From Dactylis glomerata (lineage: Eukaryota > Streptophyta > Magnoliopsida > Poales > Poaceae), in contig QXEO01000734.1 in the NCBI GenBank assembly GCA_007115705.1, forward strand, positions 2,894,216 through 2,958,215: a stretch of DNA of 64,000 nucleotides, in the 5' to 3' direction. Position numbers and translations under genes: made by a program. This document shows, one piece after another, positions 12,209 through 22,893 of the stretch. The notes under the pieces are model-generated. The model was not told where the DNA came from and did not search any database. It saw only the letters and a list, made by a program, of their open reading frames with translations. Numbering within the stretch: position 1 is the stretch's first letter; each line of letters starts with the position of its first letter.

Positions 12209-13099
12209 TAGGGGTGGGCATTCGGTCATGACCGACAGTTTAGTATTAGTACTTCGGTCTATTTTAAATTTGATCCTCAGAAACAAAGACCGAACTATAC
12301 ATCTTTGTTTCACTACCTGGTACATTCAGGTACCCAATAATTTGGTTTCGGGTTCGGTCATGAGAAAGTAACATTGCTTATATTGTTAACAAAAATCTTG
12401 GGCATTATTTAGAAAAATAAAGCACTTCACGGAAATCCAATTTGGCTCTGAGCTGCATATGAACCCATTGTTTGTAGAAATATTTCAAAAAAAAATCAAT
12501 CACAAAATTCAGCGTGTACATCCGGATATTCTATGTTCACACATAAGTTTTCGGCACAAAAGAACATTTTTTGTGCTCTATGTAAAAAGTCAAATCTCGA
12601 TGCTTCTACTTGACTATAGAGAGGACTTTTCTGTCTCTTTATGTAGGCCACATAAAATGTTCCTTTTATCAAAAAATTGTGAGTGTAGAATGCCTATATG
12701 TACACCAAAATTTTGTTTCGTTTTTTGTCCATTTCTATATTATATTTTAATGCATGTTGCATGATAGGTTCATACGCACCTAGGTGCAAAAACGCCACAT
12801 CCAAGAATCAAAACAAAGATATAACCATGCTATAGTTGTTTGATCATCATGGAATAATACCAGAAGTCACACACATCTTACAATTCTAGAGATTGGGGCA
12901 GTCTCACGTAAAGTTTGGCCAAATAATGATCGAATAGACCAAACTAAATGCGGTATGAAAAACTCTCTCTGTCGGGTATTTTGATCATTCTCCTTGGTCT
13001 TGGTCTTTTCGGTTTCGGTCGCGAACTTTTAGTTTTAGTTTTAGTTTTAGTTTTAGTTTTAGTTTTAGTTTTTGGTCACTAGTTTTTCTTCCCACCCTA
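12209..13099. mobile_element. hAT-like non-autonomous DNA transposon (891 bp)
   Basis: The ends read TAGGGGTGGGCATT on the left and, inverted, TAGGGTGGGAAGAA on the right. The flanking 8 bases are GTTGTAGG (12201-12208) and GTCCTAGG (13100-13107), 6 of 8 matching, as expected for an aged hAT target duplication. The interior is AT-rich with no transposase and has several GGTTTCGGTC-like repeats near both ends. Confidence 0.5.
13027..13068 (+). repeat. Microsatellite (TTTTAG)7
   Basis: Seven perfect TTTTAG units lie just inside the right end of the hAT-like element. The unit resembles, but is not, the plant telomere repeat TTTAGGG. Confidence 0.95.
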
Positions 13100-13402
13100 G
13101 TCCTAGGTCTAGTTGGGCTAGTCCGCCACTGACCATTTGTCCATCTCGCCTCTGTCATACACATCCTGCACAGACCATGGACTAAGATTTATCACTTTAC
13201 CCCTCCTACCTACAACCGTGAAAGTTAGTCTTTTTTTTTTGAAACTATGAAAGTTAGTCTTGGTTATTTGTCAAGGACCCCTTCCTTATATAACCCCCAA
13301 GGGGGTGGAGGGTTCATTCATTCCATATTCAATACAAGAAGGGGAGAGTTTTTACACAGACCGGGAAAAAATTGGAGAAGAAGCAATTTAAAAACAAATG
13401 GG

Positions 13403-14033
13403 TCTGGTTGGCCTGGGTCTGCCCATGATACTCGGATCTTAAATGATACCTTGGCAAATTATGGACATCGATTTCTTAAGCCACATGCAGGTAGTAGTTG
13501 CTTCCTGACTTGTCTTGTTTATGTAGGCAAATACTTCTTTTTATTTTTATTAACCCGCGACTTGTCTTTTTTATGTAGGCAAATATTATCTCGTGGATTT
13601 GGGTTATCTAAATCGGAAAGGATACCTTGCTCCTTACAAATGCCAAATATACCATCTACCGGAATTCCGCAATGGGCAAAAACCAGTTGGGAAGTTTGAG
13701 GTATACAACAATGCCCACTCTTGTGGTAGAAATGTTATTGAACGTGGATCTGGAGTGCTCAAAGCTAAATGCCGCATGTTGAAGTCTATACCTAGTTTAA
13801 AGCCTCGTAGGCAAAAGAAGATTATTATTGCTTGCATGGCCTTGCACAATTTCATTCGTGAGACCAAACTGCCCGATGAGGAGTTTGACAAATGCGATCA
13901 AGATGAGAACTATATGCCAGGAGGAGAAGAACCACTTGAAGGGGATGTTGTTCCAGGGAGACGTGATGTTGTTGACATGAACTCAGTTCGTGATACAATT
14001 GCCAACTCCTTGTGGAGCTCCATGGAAGAATGA
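13403..14033 (+). pseudogene. PIF/Harbinger DDE transposase, C-terminal fragment
   Basis: The fragment covers the nuclease domain of PIF/Harbinger transposases (DDE_Tnp_4 type). Exon 1 (to 13490) has GWPGSAHDTRIL with the first Asp. The intron 13491-13578 has GT-AG ends and keeps frame. Exon 2 (13579-14033) opens with KYYLVDLGY (second Asp), then LAPYKCQIYHL, NVIERGSGVLKAKCRML (catalytic Glu) and IACMALHNFIRE, and ends in an acidic tail. The N-terminal half and the start codon are missing. All three catalytic acids are present, but as a truncated gene it should be inactive. A Harbinger-type end, AACCAAACATGCCC (14691-14704 approximately), lies downstream and may be the element's right terminus. 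Confidence 0.8.
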
Positions 14034-14706
14034 GTACTTTACTGCATTCAGTTTGTGATATGTGCCTACTACATATAATATTTTGCGCCGCAGCTACAAA
14101 GCTAGTTGCTGAGCTGTTTGCTTGTGGAAAGGGAGATAATCTATTTGTATATTTTGCAATATGTGACTGGAACAGAGACACTGTTGGTCGGTTCGCTTTT
14201 GAAAATAGAGTGGTCTGGTGTTCACTTTTAAATCATTATTATGCTATATGCCTGTGATCTCATAACCTGGGTTTGAGCTATGTGAGCAACGTGAGAGATG
14301 CTTCATTGATTTGAGTTGTTTTTCGCTTCCTCTCTTTACACATCTATTTGTTAGAAAACCTTAGTTGATTGACTACAAACTACTACGAAAAATTAAATAC
14401 ATAAGGTGACAATTAGTAGAAAAAAATTCATCAATTAATTAACTAGATAATGTGTTAATTAACTATAACATGATAATCCATATCTAAATTGAGCTTGAAT
14501 GAGATCATAATCATTAAATAATATTTCAACAGTCTCTCAGGTCTTTAGGGTATATCAGACATTAACCCGCACAACCACAGTTCAGACAGCTAGTTGCCAA
14601 ACGGCTTTTACAGCTTTCTCACAGCACACAACCCACAACTACTTTGTCACAACACACAGCCCACAGCTGCTTTCAGATAAGCCACAGCTCAACCAAACAT
14701 GCCCTA
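14034..14706. other. 3' flank of the Harbinger remnant
   Basis: The stretch is AT-rich without coding. Near 14560-14704 it becomes rich in CACAGCT-like repeats and ends with AACCAAACATGCCC, the inverse of the GGGCATGTTTGGTT ends found in many grass PIF/Harbinger elements. The matching left end was not found upstream. Confidence 0.5.
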
Positions 14707-14996
14707 TGTGTAGAACTCCTATACCGATCCTTGATCTACCATGTTGTGGTAGACTTGGACTCCTGTAAACCCCTGTACGTTCCATCGATATATATGCACA
14801 CATCGACCCACGTTAAGGGTATCGCACCATACAAAACTTGATGTGGTATCAGAGCTAATCGCTTCCAAACACATCTAGATCGATTGCTGCTACCGAGAAT
14901 CGCTACCGATCGCTGCTACCGAGAATCGGTGTCGCCAAGATCGCTCTCGCCTCCCTCACGATCGCTCTCACCTCCCTCGCTTCAAGAAAATGTCAA

Positions 14997-15720
14997 GCGT
15001 CGGTGTCTCTTCCTCCTCTTCTGGCACTTCGGCTTGAACATCACCATCTCAGAGAAGCTTAACCGAGACAATTTTTTGTTGTGGCAAACTCAAGTCCTCC
15101 CGGAGATTCGAGGAGCGCAATTGTTCGGCGACCTTGATGGATCGGAGGCAGAACCTGAGAAGGAGCAGACAGTCAAGGACAAGGATGGTATAATTCTCTC
15201 ACAAGAAAAATATGCAAATTAACTACTTGACCGTGTGAATATACAGAAGTGCAAAGCAGTTGATACTCCTTTGTCAGTATCTGACAAGTTATCCTTAACT
15301 CATGCTGAAGTTTTGAGTAGTGAGGATTCTACTCGTTATAGGAGTATTGTTGGCGCCTTGCAGTATATTACTCCGACTAGACCAGATATTTCATTTTCTG
15401 TAAACAAGGTTTGTTAGTTTTGCATGCTCCTACCACAGTTCATTGGATGGCTGTTAAGCGGATTTTGAGATATCTCAAGGGTACGGTTTCTCTTGGACTA
15501 TGATTGAGTAAGTCTACCTCTACGTTGGTCAGTGGATTCTCTTATGCTGACTGGGCAGGTTGTCCAGATTATAGAAGGTCGACTGGTGGCTTTGCGGTGT
15601 TTTTGGGATCAAATTTGATTTCATGGAGTGCAAGGAAATAGGCTACAGTTTCTAGGTCAAGTACATAGGCTGAATATAAGGCTTTAGCTAATACTGCAGC
15701 TGAAATTATATGGGTGCAAA
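14997..15720 (+). pseudogene. Copia gag start fused by deletion to RT/RNase H end
   Basis: 14997-15186 encodes a Copia Gag N-terminus with EKLNRDNFLLWQTQVLPEIR and QLFGDLDGS, a hallmark of plant Ty1/copia Gag. At about 15187 the sequence jumps to the end of Copia reverse transcriptase (GIILSQEKYA). It continues through KAVDTPLS, YRSIVGALQYITPTRPDISF, RILRYLKGT, YADWAGCPDYRRSTGG and AEYKALA, which is the RNase H region. The rest of Gag, protease, integrase and most of RT are gone. Stops are present (for example near 15220, 15415 and 15502). It cannot make functional protein. Confidence 0.85.
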
Positions 15721-15721
15721 C

Positions 15722-16003
15722 TATTGAAATAAATTGCCTAGCCCTTTTCATCAGTTCGGACTTTTGGTTCAACTGGCTAGCGTATGCAATTCAATATGGT
15801 ATCAGAGCAGGAGGTCCTAGGATCAAATCCTGACCAACGCAAAATTTAAAAGAAATATATTGCGGCTCCCAAAAAAAACGTCACAATAGGCCAAAGGGCA
15901 AAGACGTAGGGTGAGTATTGAAATAAATTGCCTAGCCCTTTCCATCGGTTCAGACTTTTGGTTCCACTGGCTAGTGCATGCAATTTAATATGGTATCAGA
16001 GCG
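15722..16003 (+). repeat. Short LTR-like direct repeat, each copy followed by an initiator-Met primer site (SMART/TRIM-like)
   Basis: A segment of about 80 bp starting TATTGAAATAAATTGCCTAG occurs at 15722-15797 and again at about 15915-15990. Each is followed directly by TGGTATCAGAGC. About 100 bp lie between the first primer site and the second repeat, ending in a purine-rich stretch (GGGCAAAGACGTAGGG). This is the layout of the very small LTR elements of grasses. Because the second copy also has a primer site, it may instead be the 5' LTR remnant of another element running to 17640. Confidence 0.55.
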
Positions 16004-17640
16004 GTTTGCTCCGCCTAGGGTTTAGCCACCAACGCTTCCGTCGCGTCGCCCTCGGCGAGATTGATCTTCATGATCTCTGCCGGGGGCACCAGATCTCGTA
16101 GCTAGTTTAGTTTTTTCCAATTAGATCTATCTCTTTTCTTAGCCACCAAATAACCAATTAGCCTCCTGCCGGTGCAATACTACAGCAGATGGATTCTCCA
16201 AGTTCCGATTCTCCAAGTTCTTCGCTTGAGCGTATGCCAGCTACGCATCACAGCTGGCGCGCGTCTCCTGCTTAGGCACCAAGTACAAGGCCCATATCGC
16301 ATGCGTACACATGCATATGGAACCAGGATGGATCCGCGCTACAAGTTGCGTCGTGTGCACGTCTACATCGCCAGTCCATCAATCCGATCTGCTCCGAGCA
16401 GGCTACTCTGACTACGGCTCCGCGTCCTCGCGCCTCTACTTCAACTTTGGCGTCGACGCATCTCCGGCTACTCCTCGTCATCGATCACGCTGGATCGTCT
16501 TCGTCAACATCGACCGGGGTATCCGCCCCAAATATGCGCCTCGCCGTCAACGCAAGGTCGCGCACACCTCGCTCGTGGTCATCATCGCCGATAATCATCT
16601 ACATCAACAAACTCCATCACGTCGCCGCCATCACCGACCGTGGTCATCGTCAACGCCAACAAAATCTTCTTCTTCTCCTACTAGCGACGCCGCGCAACTC
16701 CAAGCAAAAAATCCAGGTTTAATCCCGACAACTTTGACCACTACAACTCAATCGCCATCGACAACTACCACTTCTTCTTCGTCCATCACGACCTTGCCGC
16801 CAGAGTCGCAGTCTATTTTTATTTGCATGTCCGTGCACAAGTTTTCTCCTTGCAGCTACTTCGTCTACTCCGACACGGCGGACAACTTCTTCGCACCGAC
16901 CGTTTACGGAGATCTTCTCTGCTACCTCCACCGGCTCTGGCGCGCATGGCTCATGATGGTCCCTGTCTTCGCACGTCCGGTGCTGGCAACACCGATGCAT
17001 GCCTTCGTCCCCGACACGCTTCCGAGTCTGGCAAACTCGGCACTGCGGATCGAGCTACTTAGACTACCGCCTCGTCTACCTCAAGTACTACTACTACAAC
17101 TGCAAACACTACGGCGAAATTTCTTCGGCTCAACGACGACATCGACCACGACAACATCAACTTCATCGACTTCATCTACGGCGACTACATCACCAACGAC
17201 ATCATCGACCACGACTACAGCGCACTCACTCTCGGCTACATCGGCATTGGAACAAGGGCTACCACCTCACCTTCGGATTATGCTCCAGTCAAATCGTCCG
17301 ATGACGCTCCTACCGTTGGCGTCACTACCGATCCGGCTGCGGGGGGGGGGGGGGGGGTATTAGAGTATATCTCGGTTAGGTTAGATTAGGTAGTTTAAAT
17401 ATTATAATCCTATTCTATCTCTGCTAGGTTTCTTAGTCTCCAAGTTTGGTACTACTATATAAACAGCCCAAGAGGCTCATTGTAATCATCCAACCAAGTA
17501 TCAATACAATACTATTCCGCAATTCTTCACAAACTTTGCTTAATGAGTTGGGAGTATCGTGATCTCAGGTGGCTTGCTTGTGGTATGGTAATATTGGAGC
17601 TACGTATCTCTCTGCCAATCCGGTGTTCCATGCTCGAATA
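16004..17640 (+). mobile_element. LTR-element interior, poly-G tract and probable 3' LTR start
   Basis: 16004-17338 is rich in CATCGTC, CTACTTC and ACAACTAC-type triplets and has open frames in several registers, none with a known domain. A run of G at 17341-17357 looks like a purine tract. It is followed by LTR-like sequence with a TATATAAAC box at about 17456 and a CATTGTAATCATCC-type leader. I read this as the 3' part of a second small element nested in the Copia element. Confidence 0.45.
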
Positions 17641-17975
17641 AAATATATTGAAGTGGACTATCATTTCGTTGAGTAGCTCAGAAACTTTTGGATGTATGGT
17701 TTATTTCTTAAGAGATGACGGTTTTACAAAGTCACTTTCTACACGACAGCTAGCAGTGTTTTGTCGCAATTTTAACTTAGATAAGTTATAATTGAGAAGC
17801 AGTGTTAATACAATGTAATTAGCTGTGTCTGTACGTATATGTGTAGAACTCCTATACCGATCCTTGATCTACCGTGTTGTGGTAGACTTGGACTCCTGTA
17901 GCCTTCTGTACGTTCCATCGATATATATGCACACAGCGACCCACGTTAATGGTATCGCACCATACAAAATTTGAT

Positions 17976-18900
17976 AGACAGTACGTGCTTAGTTTAGTGA
18001 TTCCAAACTCTTACAGTTTCTGTGCCTCACGTGGAAGTAGCAATGCATGACGCTTCTGCAGTTCGTTGGTGACGCACTGCCACAAATCGCAGCATGCCAA
18101 CATCCGTGACGCTTTCACCCGCCACCGCCACATCTGGCAAAAAAAAAAAAACCAAAAAATTAACCGCATCGGCAGTCAGCGGCTCCATGGCGCAGCGTCC
18201 TAGGTCGAATTGCAAGTATGTTGTGGAGTTGGAGCGTCCGGCCGGTGCAGGGCGTCGCGGGTGTCGGCGTTCCCACGTTCAGATCGGCCTCACTTCCCGG
18301 CGTGCAGGACGGCCTTGCTTCCCGGCGCTTTCTGTGCAAGCTATCGCGAAGCTTCTGCGGGAGGGAACTCGAGCAGGTCGGCGGTTGAGCGTTGGTGGCG
18401 AGAGGGATGCGACGTCGGTAGGGCGTTGGTGGTGGGAGCCTGGGAGGGCTGCGGCGGCTATGGGATGCTGATTGGCTCTGTTTCAGGGTGAACTGTTTGT
18501 TCGCAAAACATGGGTTAGTGGGGCTGCGGGCGATTACCGCGCAGTGGTGGAGTTGTCTACTTGCCGTTAAACACAGATTAGCCACGAGCCATTAGATAGA
18601 TCGTTTCGACAGCCACAATTTGTTGGATGGGACGCTCTGGATCTTTTTTATATTATAAGTGTAGATATACAGCGCGGTAGGAGATCAAGAAGGAGCGTGG
18701 CAGCAGCAGACACGGTGGTCAACTCTCAAGGGGTAGGACGAATGAGACGTGATTCCTGAAAAATACTCTGCAAAGTAAAAAAAAAAACATAGTAAAAGGA
18801 AAACTGAACGATAGCAAAAGCAAAAAACTAAACAGCGAAGGAAATCAACGAAGCAAATGGCCTGGCCCACTACAAAACGCCCTTAAGAGAAACATGGTTG
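17976..18900. other. Stretch without a recognisable gene
   Basis: A GC-rich part (18060-18480) has overlapping open frames on both strands but no domain I recognise. Codon-like periodicity is not convincing and the frames look like GC-driven chance. It may be captured sequence inside a DNA transposon. The part from 18600 on is AT-rich repeat DNA. Confidence 0.4.
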
Positions 18901-20170
18901 GTGACGTGCGCGGCGATTCCTATATACCGACCTGGTCGGCGTGTACAGCGCGCCGCATCTCCGCGGGGGTGTGGGCCGTCCCAGGTAGATTTTTTGTTTA
19001 TTTTTTGTTTTCTTTTTTTCTAATTTTTTGTGATTTGAAAGATGTTGAAATTTTTGAAATTCTTTTGTTTCGAGAAATGTACAGATTCAAAATTGTGCAG
19101 ATTTGAAAATTGTTCCAATTTTTTGTTTAGATTTTCAAAATCTTAAAATGTTTAGATTCAAAAAATGTTTAAATGTTCACATTTTTAAAATTGTAAATTT
19201 TTCCGATTTGAAATATGTTCCATTCCATAATTTGTCCATTTTTTGAAATTAGTTCCTTTCTAGAAAATTTAAAAATGTAACAAAAACAATAAAAAAATAT
19301 ATATATTGATACCTGATCTTGTTGGGCCGCAGCCTAACAAAGATGTGCGGCGCCATGCTCGGCGCTGACCTGATCGGGGGCGCCTATACGCCGGCCGGTG
19401 CGGCCGGAACCCCACGCCGCACACCTAGCACGGGCGTGTCGGGCCGGCGCACGAAGCTTTTTTCTATTTTTACTGTACTTTCTTTTTCTTTTTTTTCTCT
19501 GTTTTTTGCTTTTTTAAAATATGATTATTTTTAATTTTGAATTATTCAAAAATTAAATTTTCCAAAATTTGTTTTTTAAATGAAAAAAAATCAAATCGGA
19601 ACAAAAATTAGAATTGGAACAAAAATCAAATCGGAACAAAAATCAAAATTAGAACAAAAATCAAATCGAAATAAAAGTCAAAATTAGAACAAAAATCAAA
19701 TTGGAACAAATTTCAAATCTATTTTTTTCAAATCAGAACAAAATTTAAAACTGAACAAATTTCAAATCATGACAAAATTTAAATCGGAATAAAATTACAA
19801 ATTGAAACAATTTTAAATTAGACAATTTTAAAAATCGAAACAAATTTATAAATCTAGAAAAAAAATTCGAAAATTAAAATCCAAATATTTTTTAAATCAG
19901 AACAAAATTAAAATTCATAAAAATAAAAGAAATCAGAAATGGAAAAGAAACAAAACAGAGAAAGGAACGCGAAATGGGCCGACCAGGCCAGCCCATACCG
20001 CGCCCGTCGGGGTGTGCGACACACGGTAACGGCAACCCTGATCGACGTATAGGTTTTGTCGACCTAATCGGCATATAGGCGGCCCGCTACCGAGTCATTC
20101 CGTCTGGCGCTAAGGTTGTTGGGCCGGGCCTTCTGCGGATAGGCTGTGCGTCCGCTCGTCTGCAGTTGTG
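18900..20170. repeat. GC islands alternating with AT-rich degenerate arrays, unclassified
   Basis: Three GC-rich islands (about 18905-18990, 19318-19460 and 19970-20150) share short words such as CCTATAxxCCGACCTGGTCGGC and GTGTGGGC/GGGCCG. They are separated by AT-rich DNA. The spacer at 19590-19860 is a degenerate tandem array of roughly 15-20 bp units such as TCGGAACAAAAATCAAA. The left and right islands are partly inverted copies, which would fit a DNA transposon with long inverted ends. No gene is seen. Confidence 0.5.
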
Positions 20171-20460
20171 TATGTCGGAAAAAAATGATACAAGCAAGAT
20201 TTCGCAACACACAAAACTGGCAAGTCAAGATCTGCCAGTAGACGTGTAACGCCTCGTCATTTGGTTTGGAGATACATAAAAAGATTTTTTTCCTACATTC
20301 TAGTTGTAATCTTAAGTGGCTAGCAAAGTTTTCAACTCCGTATGACAGGGTGGGCGTAGGATTTTCATAATGTGTATTCAAATTCACAAAAAATCCAAAA
20401 TATCGGGGGGGGGGGGGGGTGTTATAATTTGTTACTCTCTTTGTTTTATGTGTGTTGTCT

Positions 20461-20905
20461 TTGATTTATCTTAAAATTTGGATAGTGGATATTCAAAATG
20501 ATGAGAGAAATACATGAGAAATGTTTATATGTATCTCATCAATGAAGGATAATTGTGCTTGAGAAGCATATTAATATACCAAAATAATAGTATTGTAATT
20601 TTCTAACAATGAAGATCGTATAAGATACAATATGTAAGTGTTCAATAACGAATGCAAAAAATTATCCTAAGAAATAAGAAAAGATGCAACAGTGGGAAAT
20701 ATTAGTTATCTTTGCTTTATCTTAAAATTTGGATAGTGGATATTCAAAATGATAGAAATACATAAGAAATGTTTATAAAAAAGTGTTTATATGTATCTCA
20801 TCAATGAATGATAATTGTGCTTGAGAAGACAATGCAAGATAGAATGTGTGAGCATTCAATAACGAATGCAAAAAATTATCCTAAGAAATAAGAAAATATG
20901 CAGAA
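20461..20905 (+). repeat. Direct duplication of about 200-240 bp
   Basis: The block from 20461 to about 20697 recurs, with deletions and a small insertion, at about 20708-20905. Shared words include TTTATCTTAAAATTTGGATA, CTCATCAATGAA and AATAACGAATGCAAAAAATT. The region 20400-21185 has no coding. A G-run lies at 20405-20418. Confidence 0.8.
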
Positions 20906-21185
20906 CACTGAACCTCACAAGTAACTCCATCCAATCCAAGTCAGCTGAGCTAGTAAACACTTCATTTCATATATAAAAATTAAATTTTATTATATGTACT
21001 ATATATAATATTCAAATACAAACATTTAGTTAAAAATATATTTAAGTATTCACTTAAATATCCATGAATTGAAGTGGGCCCACCGCTGGCGTATGATATA
21101 TGGTTCGGAAGACAAAAAAGCAAGAATTGAAAAAATATGGTGGTGTAGGTGACATGGGGTTCTATCAAAAGTTGGAACTTGCCAA

Positions 21186-22607
21186 CTAAACGGTGAAACG
21201 GTTGACCAACTCGCGCAGGTTTGCGTATGATGAACCCCCCTCCTCCATGGCCGCCCTGGATTTCCCGGCAAGCGCTCGGGCCCGCATCCGCCTCAGGTCG
21301 CCCTCTTCTCCTCCGCCCAGGATGCTGCTCACTGCCACACTTACCTGCTCGCTAGCCACCACGATCTCCTTCATGTCCATGGCTGGCGCCTTGAGTCCGA
21401 TGCTTAGACCGATCCCCAGTATCTCCACGACCATCTTCTCGTTGAGGGACTGGTCCGACAAATGGAGTTGAGGCCATGTTAACAATGGTGTCCCTGTGGT
21501 GATCGCCTCCATCAGGGAGTTCCACCCTCCGTGGGTCACAAATCCGCCCACGGCAGTGTGGGAGAGGATCAGCACTTGGGGCGCCCACCCTCTGATGATC
21601 AGACCGCGCCCGGCGACTCGGGCCTCCAGTTCCTTCACGGAGTCGCCGTACTGGTCCGCCTTCTTCAACACCCAGATGAACGGGTGGCCCGACATCTCGA
21701 GCCCATGCCCCAGCTCCGTGACCTGCCTTGCATCCATCTGCGCGATGCTCCCGAAGCTGACGTATACGACAGAGCCGGGCTTCTTGCCGTCGAGCCACCG
21801 GAGGCACTCGTCGGCGTCAATGGCCAGCTGCGCGTTGCCTCGAGTTTTTTGCTGGTGGTCATGGTAGAGCGAGACAGGACCGACGGTCCAGACCTTCTTG
21901 CCGATGGCATCCGCGTAGCCATGAACGAACTCGGGCTCCATCTCCAGAAAGGAGTTAATGATGATGCCGTCCTCCTGTGCCCGAGCTCGCGCGATCTGCG
22001 CACCGAGGTCGCCCCACCATGTCTCCTTGAAGGAGCAAGTGGTCTGCGCCTTGGTGAGCTCCAACCTCCTCTCCAGGCCCGGGACGACGACCGCCTGGTT
22101 GCTGTCGACGATCCCTTCGTAGGCGTCGAACTTCTCGATGTTGTGGCCGCACAGGAGGCTGAAAGCAGACATGAAGGAGATGCTGAGCCGTGGAACTCCA
22201 AGGTTGGACGCTATCTCGGAGGTCCACGGGAGGCAAACGTCGGCCACGATACACGTCGTGCGCGGCGCGTGCGTGCGGAGGTACTCCTCGATGGGTCCTC
22301 GGAGGAGCGCCACCGCCGGGAAGTAGCCGCCGACGCGGCCCCGCGGCATGTTGTCGATGTTGTCTGCCCCGTCCGCGACGTATTCCAGCGGGAACTCCGC
22401 GAGACGGACGTCCAGGCCAGACTGCTCGATGGACGGGCGGACCCTTGCCGCGGTGTGCGGCGTGGCGACGATGGTGCAGGAAGCGCCGAGGCTGGACAGC
22501 AGCAGTGCTGTGTCGATGGCCGGGATGATGTGACCCTGGGCCATGAGCGGGATGAAAACAAAGTGTGCCCGCTTGGCTTCATCCTTCGGTACTGCACCTT
22601 GGCTCAT
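21186..22607 (-). CDS. UDP-glycosyltransferase, UGT73-like (473 aa)
   Basis: A plant family-1 (GT1) glycosyltransferase, expected to move glucose or another sugar from a UDP-sugar to a small hydroxylated molecule in the cytosol. Length (473) is normal and the gene is intronless, as many UGT73 genes are. Residues 14-29 hold the N-terminal AQGHIIP motif with the likely catalytic His26; Asp123 (in IVAD) is its usual partner. The C-terminal PSPG sugar-donor box runs from Trp341 to Gln386. It reads WAPQVLILSH, AVGGFVTH and ends DQ. Two oddities: the usual HCGWNS is HGGWNS (359-364), and the box counts 46 residues rather than 44 because two extra residues lie between WP and DQ. The start at 22607 is the first ATG and gives a normal N-terminus. 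Acceptor unknown. The clade call rests on motif resemblance only. Confidence 0.9.
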   Translation of the reverse strand: MSQGAVPKDEAKRAHFVFIPLMAQGHIIPAIDTALLLSSLGASCTIVATPHTAARVRPSIEQSGLDVRLAEFPLEYVADGADNIDNMPRGRVGGYFPAVALLRGPIEEYLRTHAPRTTCIVADVCLPWTSEIASNLGVPRLSISFMSAFSLLCGHNIEKFDAYEGIVDSNQAVVVPGLERRLELTKAQTTCSFKETWWGDLGAQIARARAQEDGIIINSFLEMEPEFVHGYADAIGKKVWTVGPVSLYHDHQQKTRGNAQLAIDADECLRWLDGKKPGSVVYVSFGSIAQMDARQVTELGHGLEMSGHPFIWVLKKADQYGDSVKELEARVAGRGLIIRGWAPQVLILSHTAVGGFVTHGGWNSLMEAITTGTPLLTWPQLHLSDQSLNEKMVVEILGIGLSIGLKAPAMDMKEIVVASEQVSVAVSSILGGGEEGDLRRMRARALAGKSRAAMEEGGSSYANLRELVNRFTV

Positions 22608-22663
22608 CTTCCTTAGCTCTACTAATTCTGCTCAGCTTGCCACTAGTTTGCAGCTCCGTGCCT

Positions 22664-22674
22664 TCCATTTAAAA
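22664..22674 (-). promoter_or_regulatory. Possible TATA-like element of the UGT73-like gene
   Basis: CTTTTAAATGG on the minus strand lies about 60 bp upstream of the ATG at 22607, the right distance for a TATA element with a short leader. It is not a canonical TATAAA, so support is modest. Confidence 0.35.
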
Positions 22675-22739
22675 GGCATGTGTCTTCGGCTCCGAGCGGC
22701 GGAGAGCTTGCACGTATGGAGTCTTTAGCATACGATCAC

Positions 22740-22875
22740 CAACTTTTCAAGCAAATTGCCAAATGATACCATTTTTAGTTTCGGGGGCAAAACACTACAA
22801 CAATTTTTTGAAATATTTGAAAAAACACTAAACGCCGAGTGACAATAAATTGATGCAATTTCTAACCAGTGGGAC
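22740..22875. repeat. MULE-like terminal sequence upstream of the UGT73-like gene
   Basis: This stretch (AAATGATACCATTTTTAG then AAAACACTAAACG and ATTGATGCAATTTCTAACC) resembles 23571-23710 in the same orientation and 24030-24150 in inverse orientation. The latter two appear to be inverted ends of one element. This extra copy starts about 130 bp upstream of the gene and could overlap its promoter. Confidence 0.5.
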
Positions 22876-22893
22876 CACAATATTCCATAATGA

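Larger units (their letters stand above)
14707..17975 (+). mobile_element. Deleted Copia-type LTR retrotransposon with nested material
   Basis: Direct LTRs of 136 bp lie at 14707-14842 and 17840-17975 and differ at about 8 bases by eye (about 94% identity). A primer binding site TGGTATCAGAGC (14844-14855), matching initiator-tRNA-Met priming, follows the first LTR. Inside are a Copia gag N-terminus, then after a large deletion the end of reverse transcriptase/RNase H, then other LTR-type sequence (15722-17640). No purine tract is obvious before the right LTR and no clear target duplication was found, so the right limit of the original element is uncertain. Confidence 0.7.

Noticed and set aside
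13027..13068. (TTTTAG)7 as an interstitial telomere tract
   Set aside because: The unit differs from plant TTTAGGG and sits within a transposon.
14844..16003. TGGTATCAGAGC motifs as possible tRNA-Met genes
   Set aside because: Only the 12-base complement of the tRNA 3' end is present, directly after LTRs; these are primer binding sites.
16311..17363. 350-codon plus-strand open frame
   Set aside because: Low-complexity Thr/Ser-rich translation from CATC/ACAACT-type repeats, several registers equally open, no domain. Treated as element interior.
21531..22616. 361-codon plus-strand frame opposite the UGT73-like gene
   Set aside because: It is the antisense shadow of a GC-rich coding sequence; the minus-strand frame carries all family motifs.
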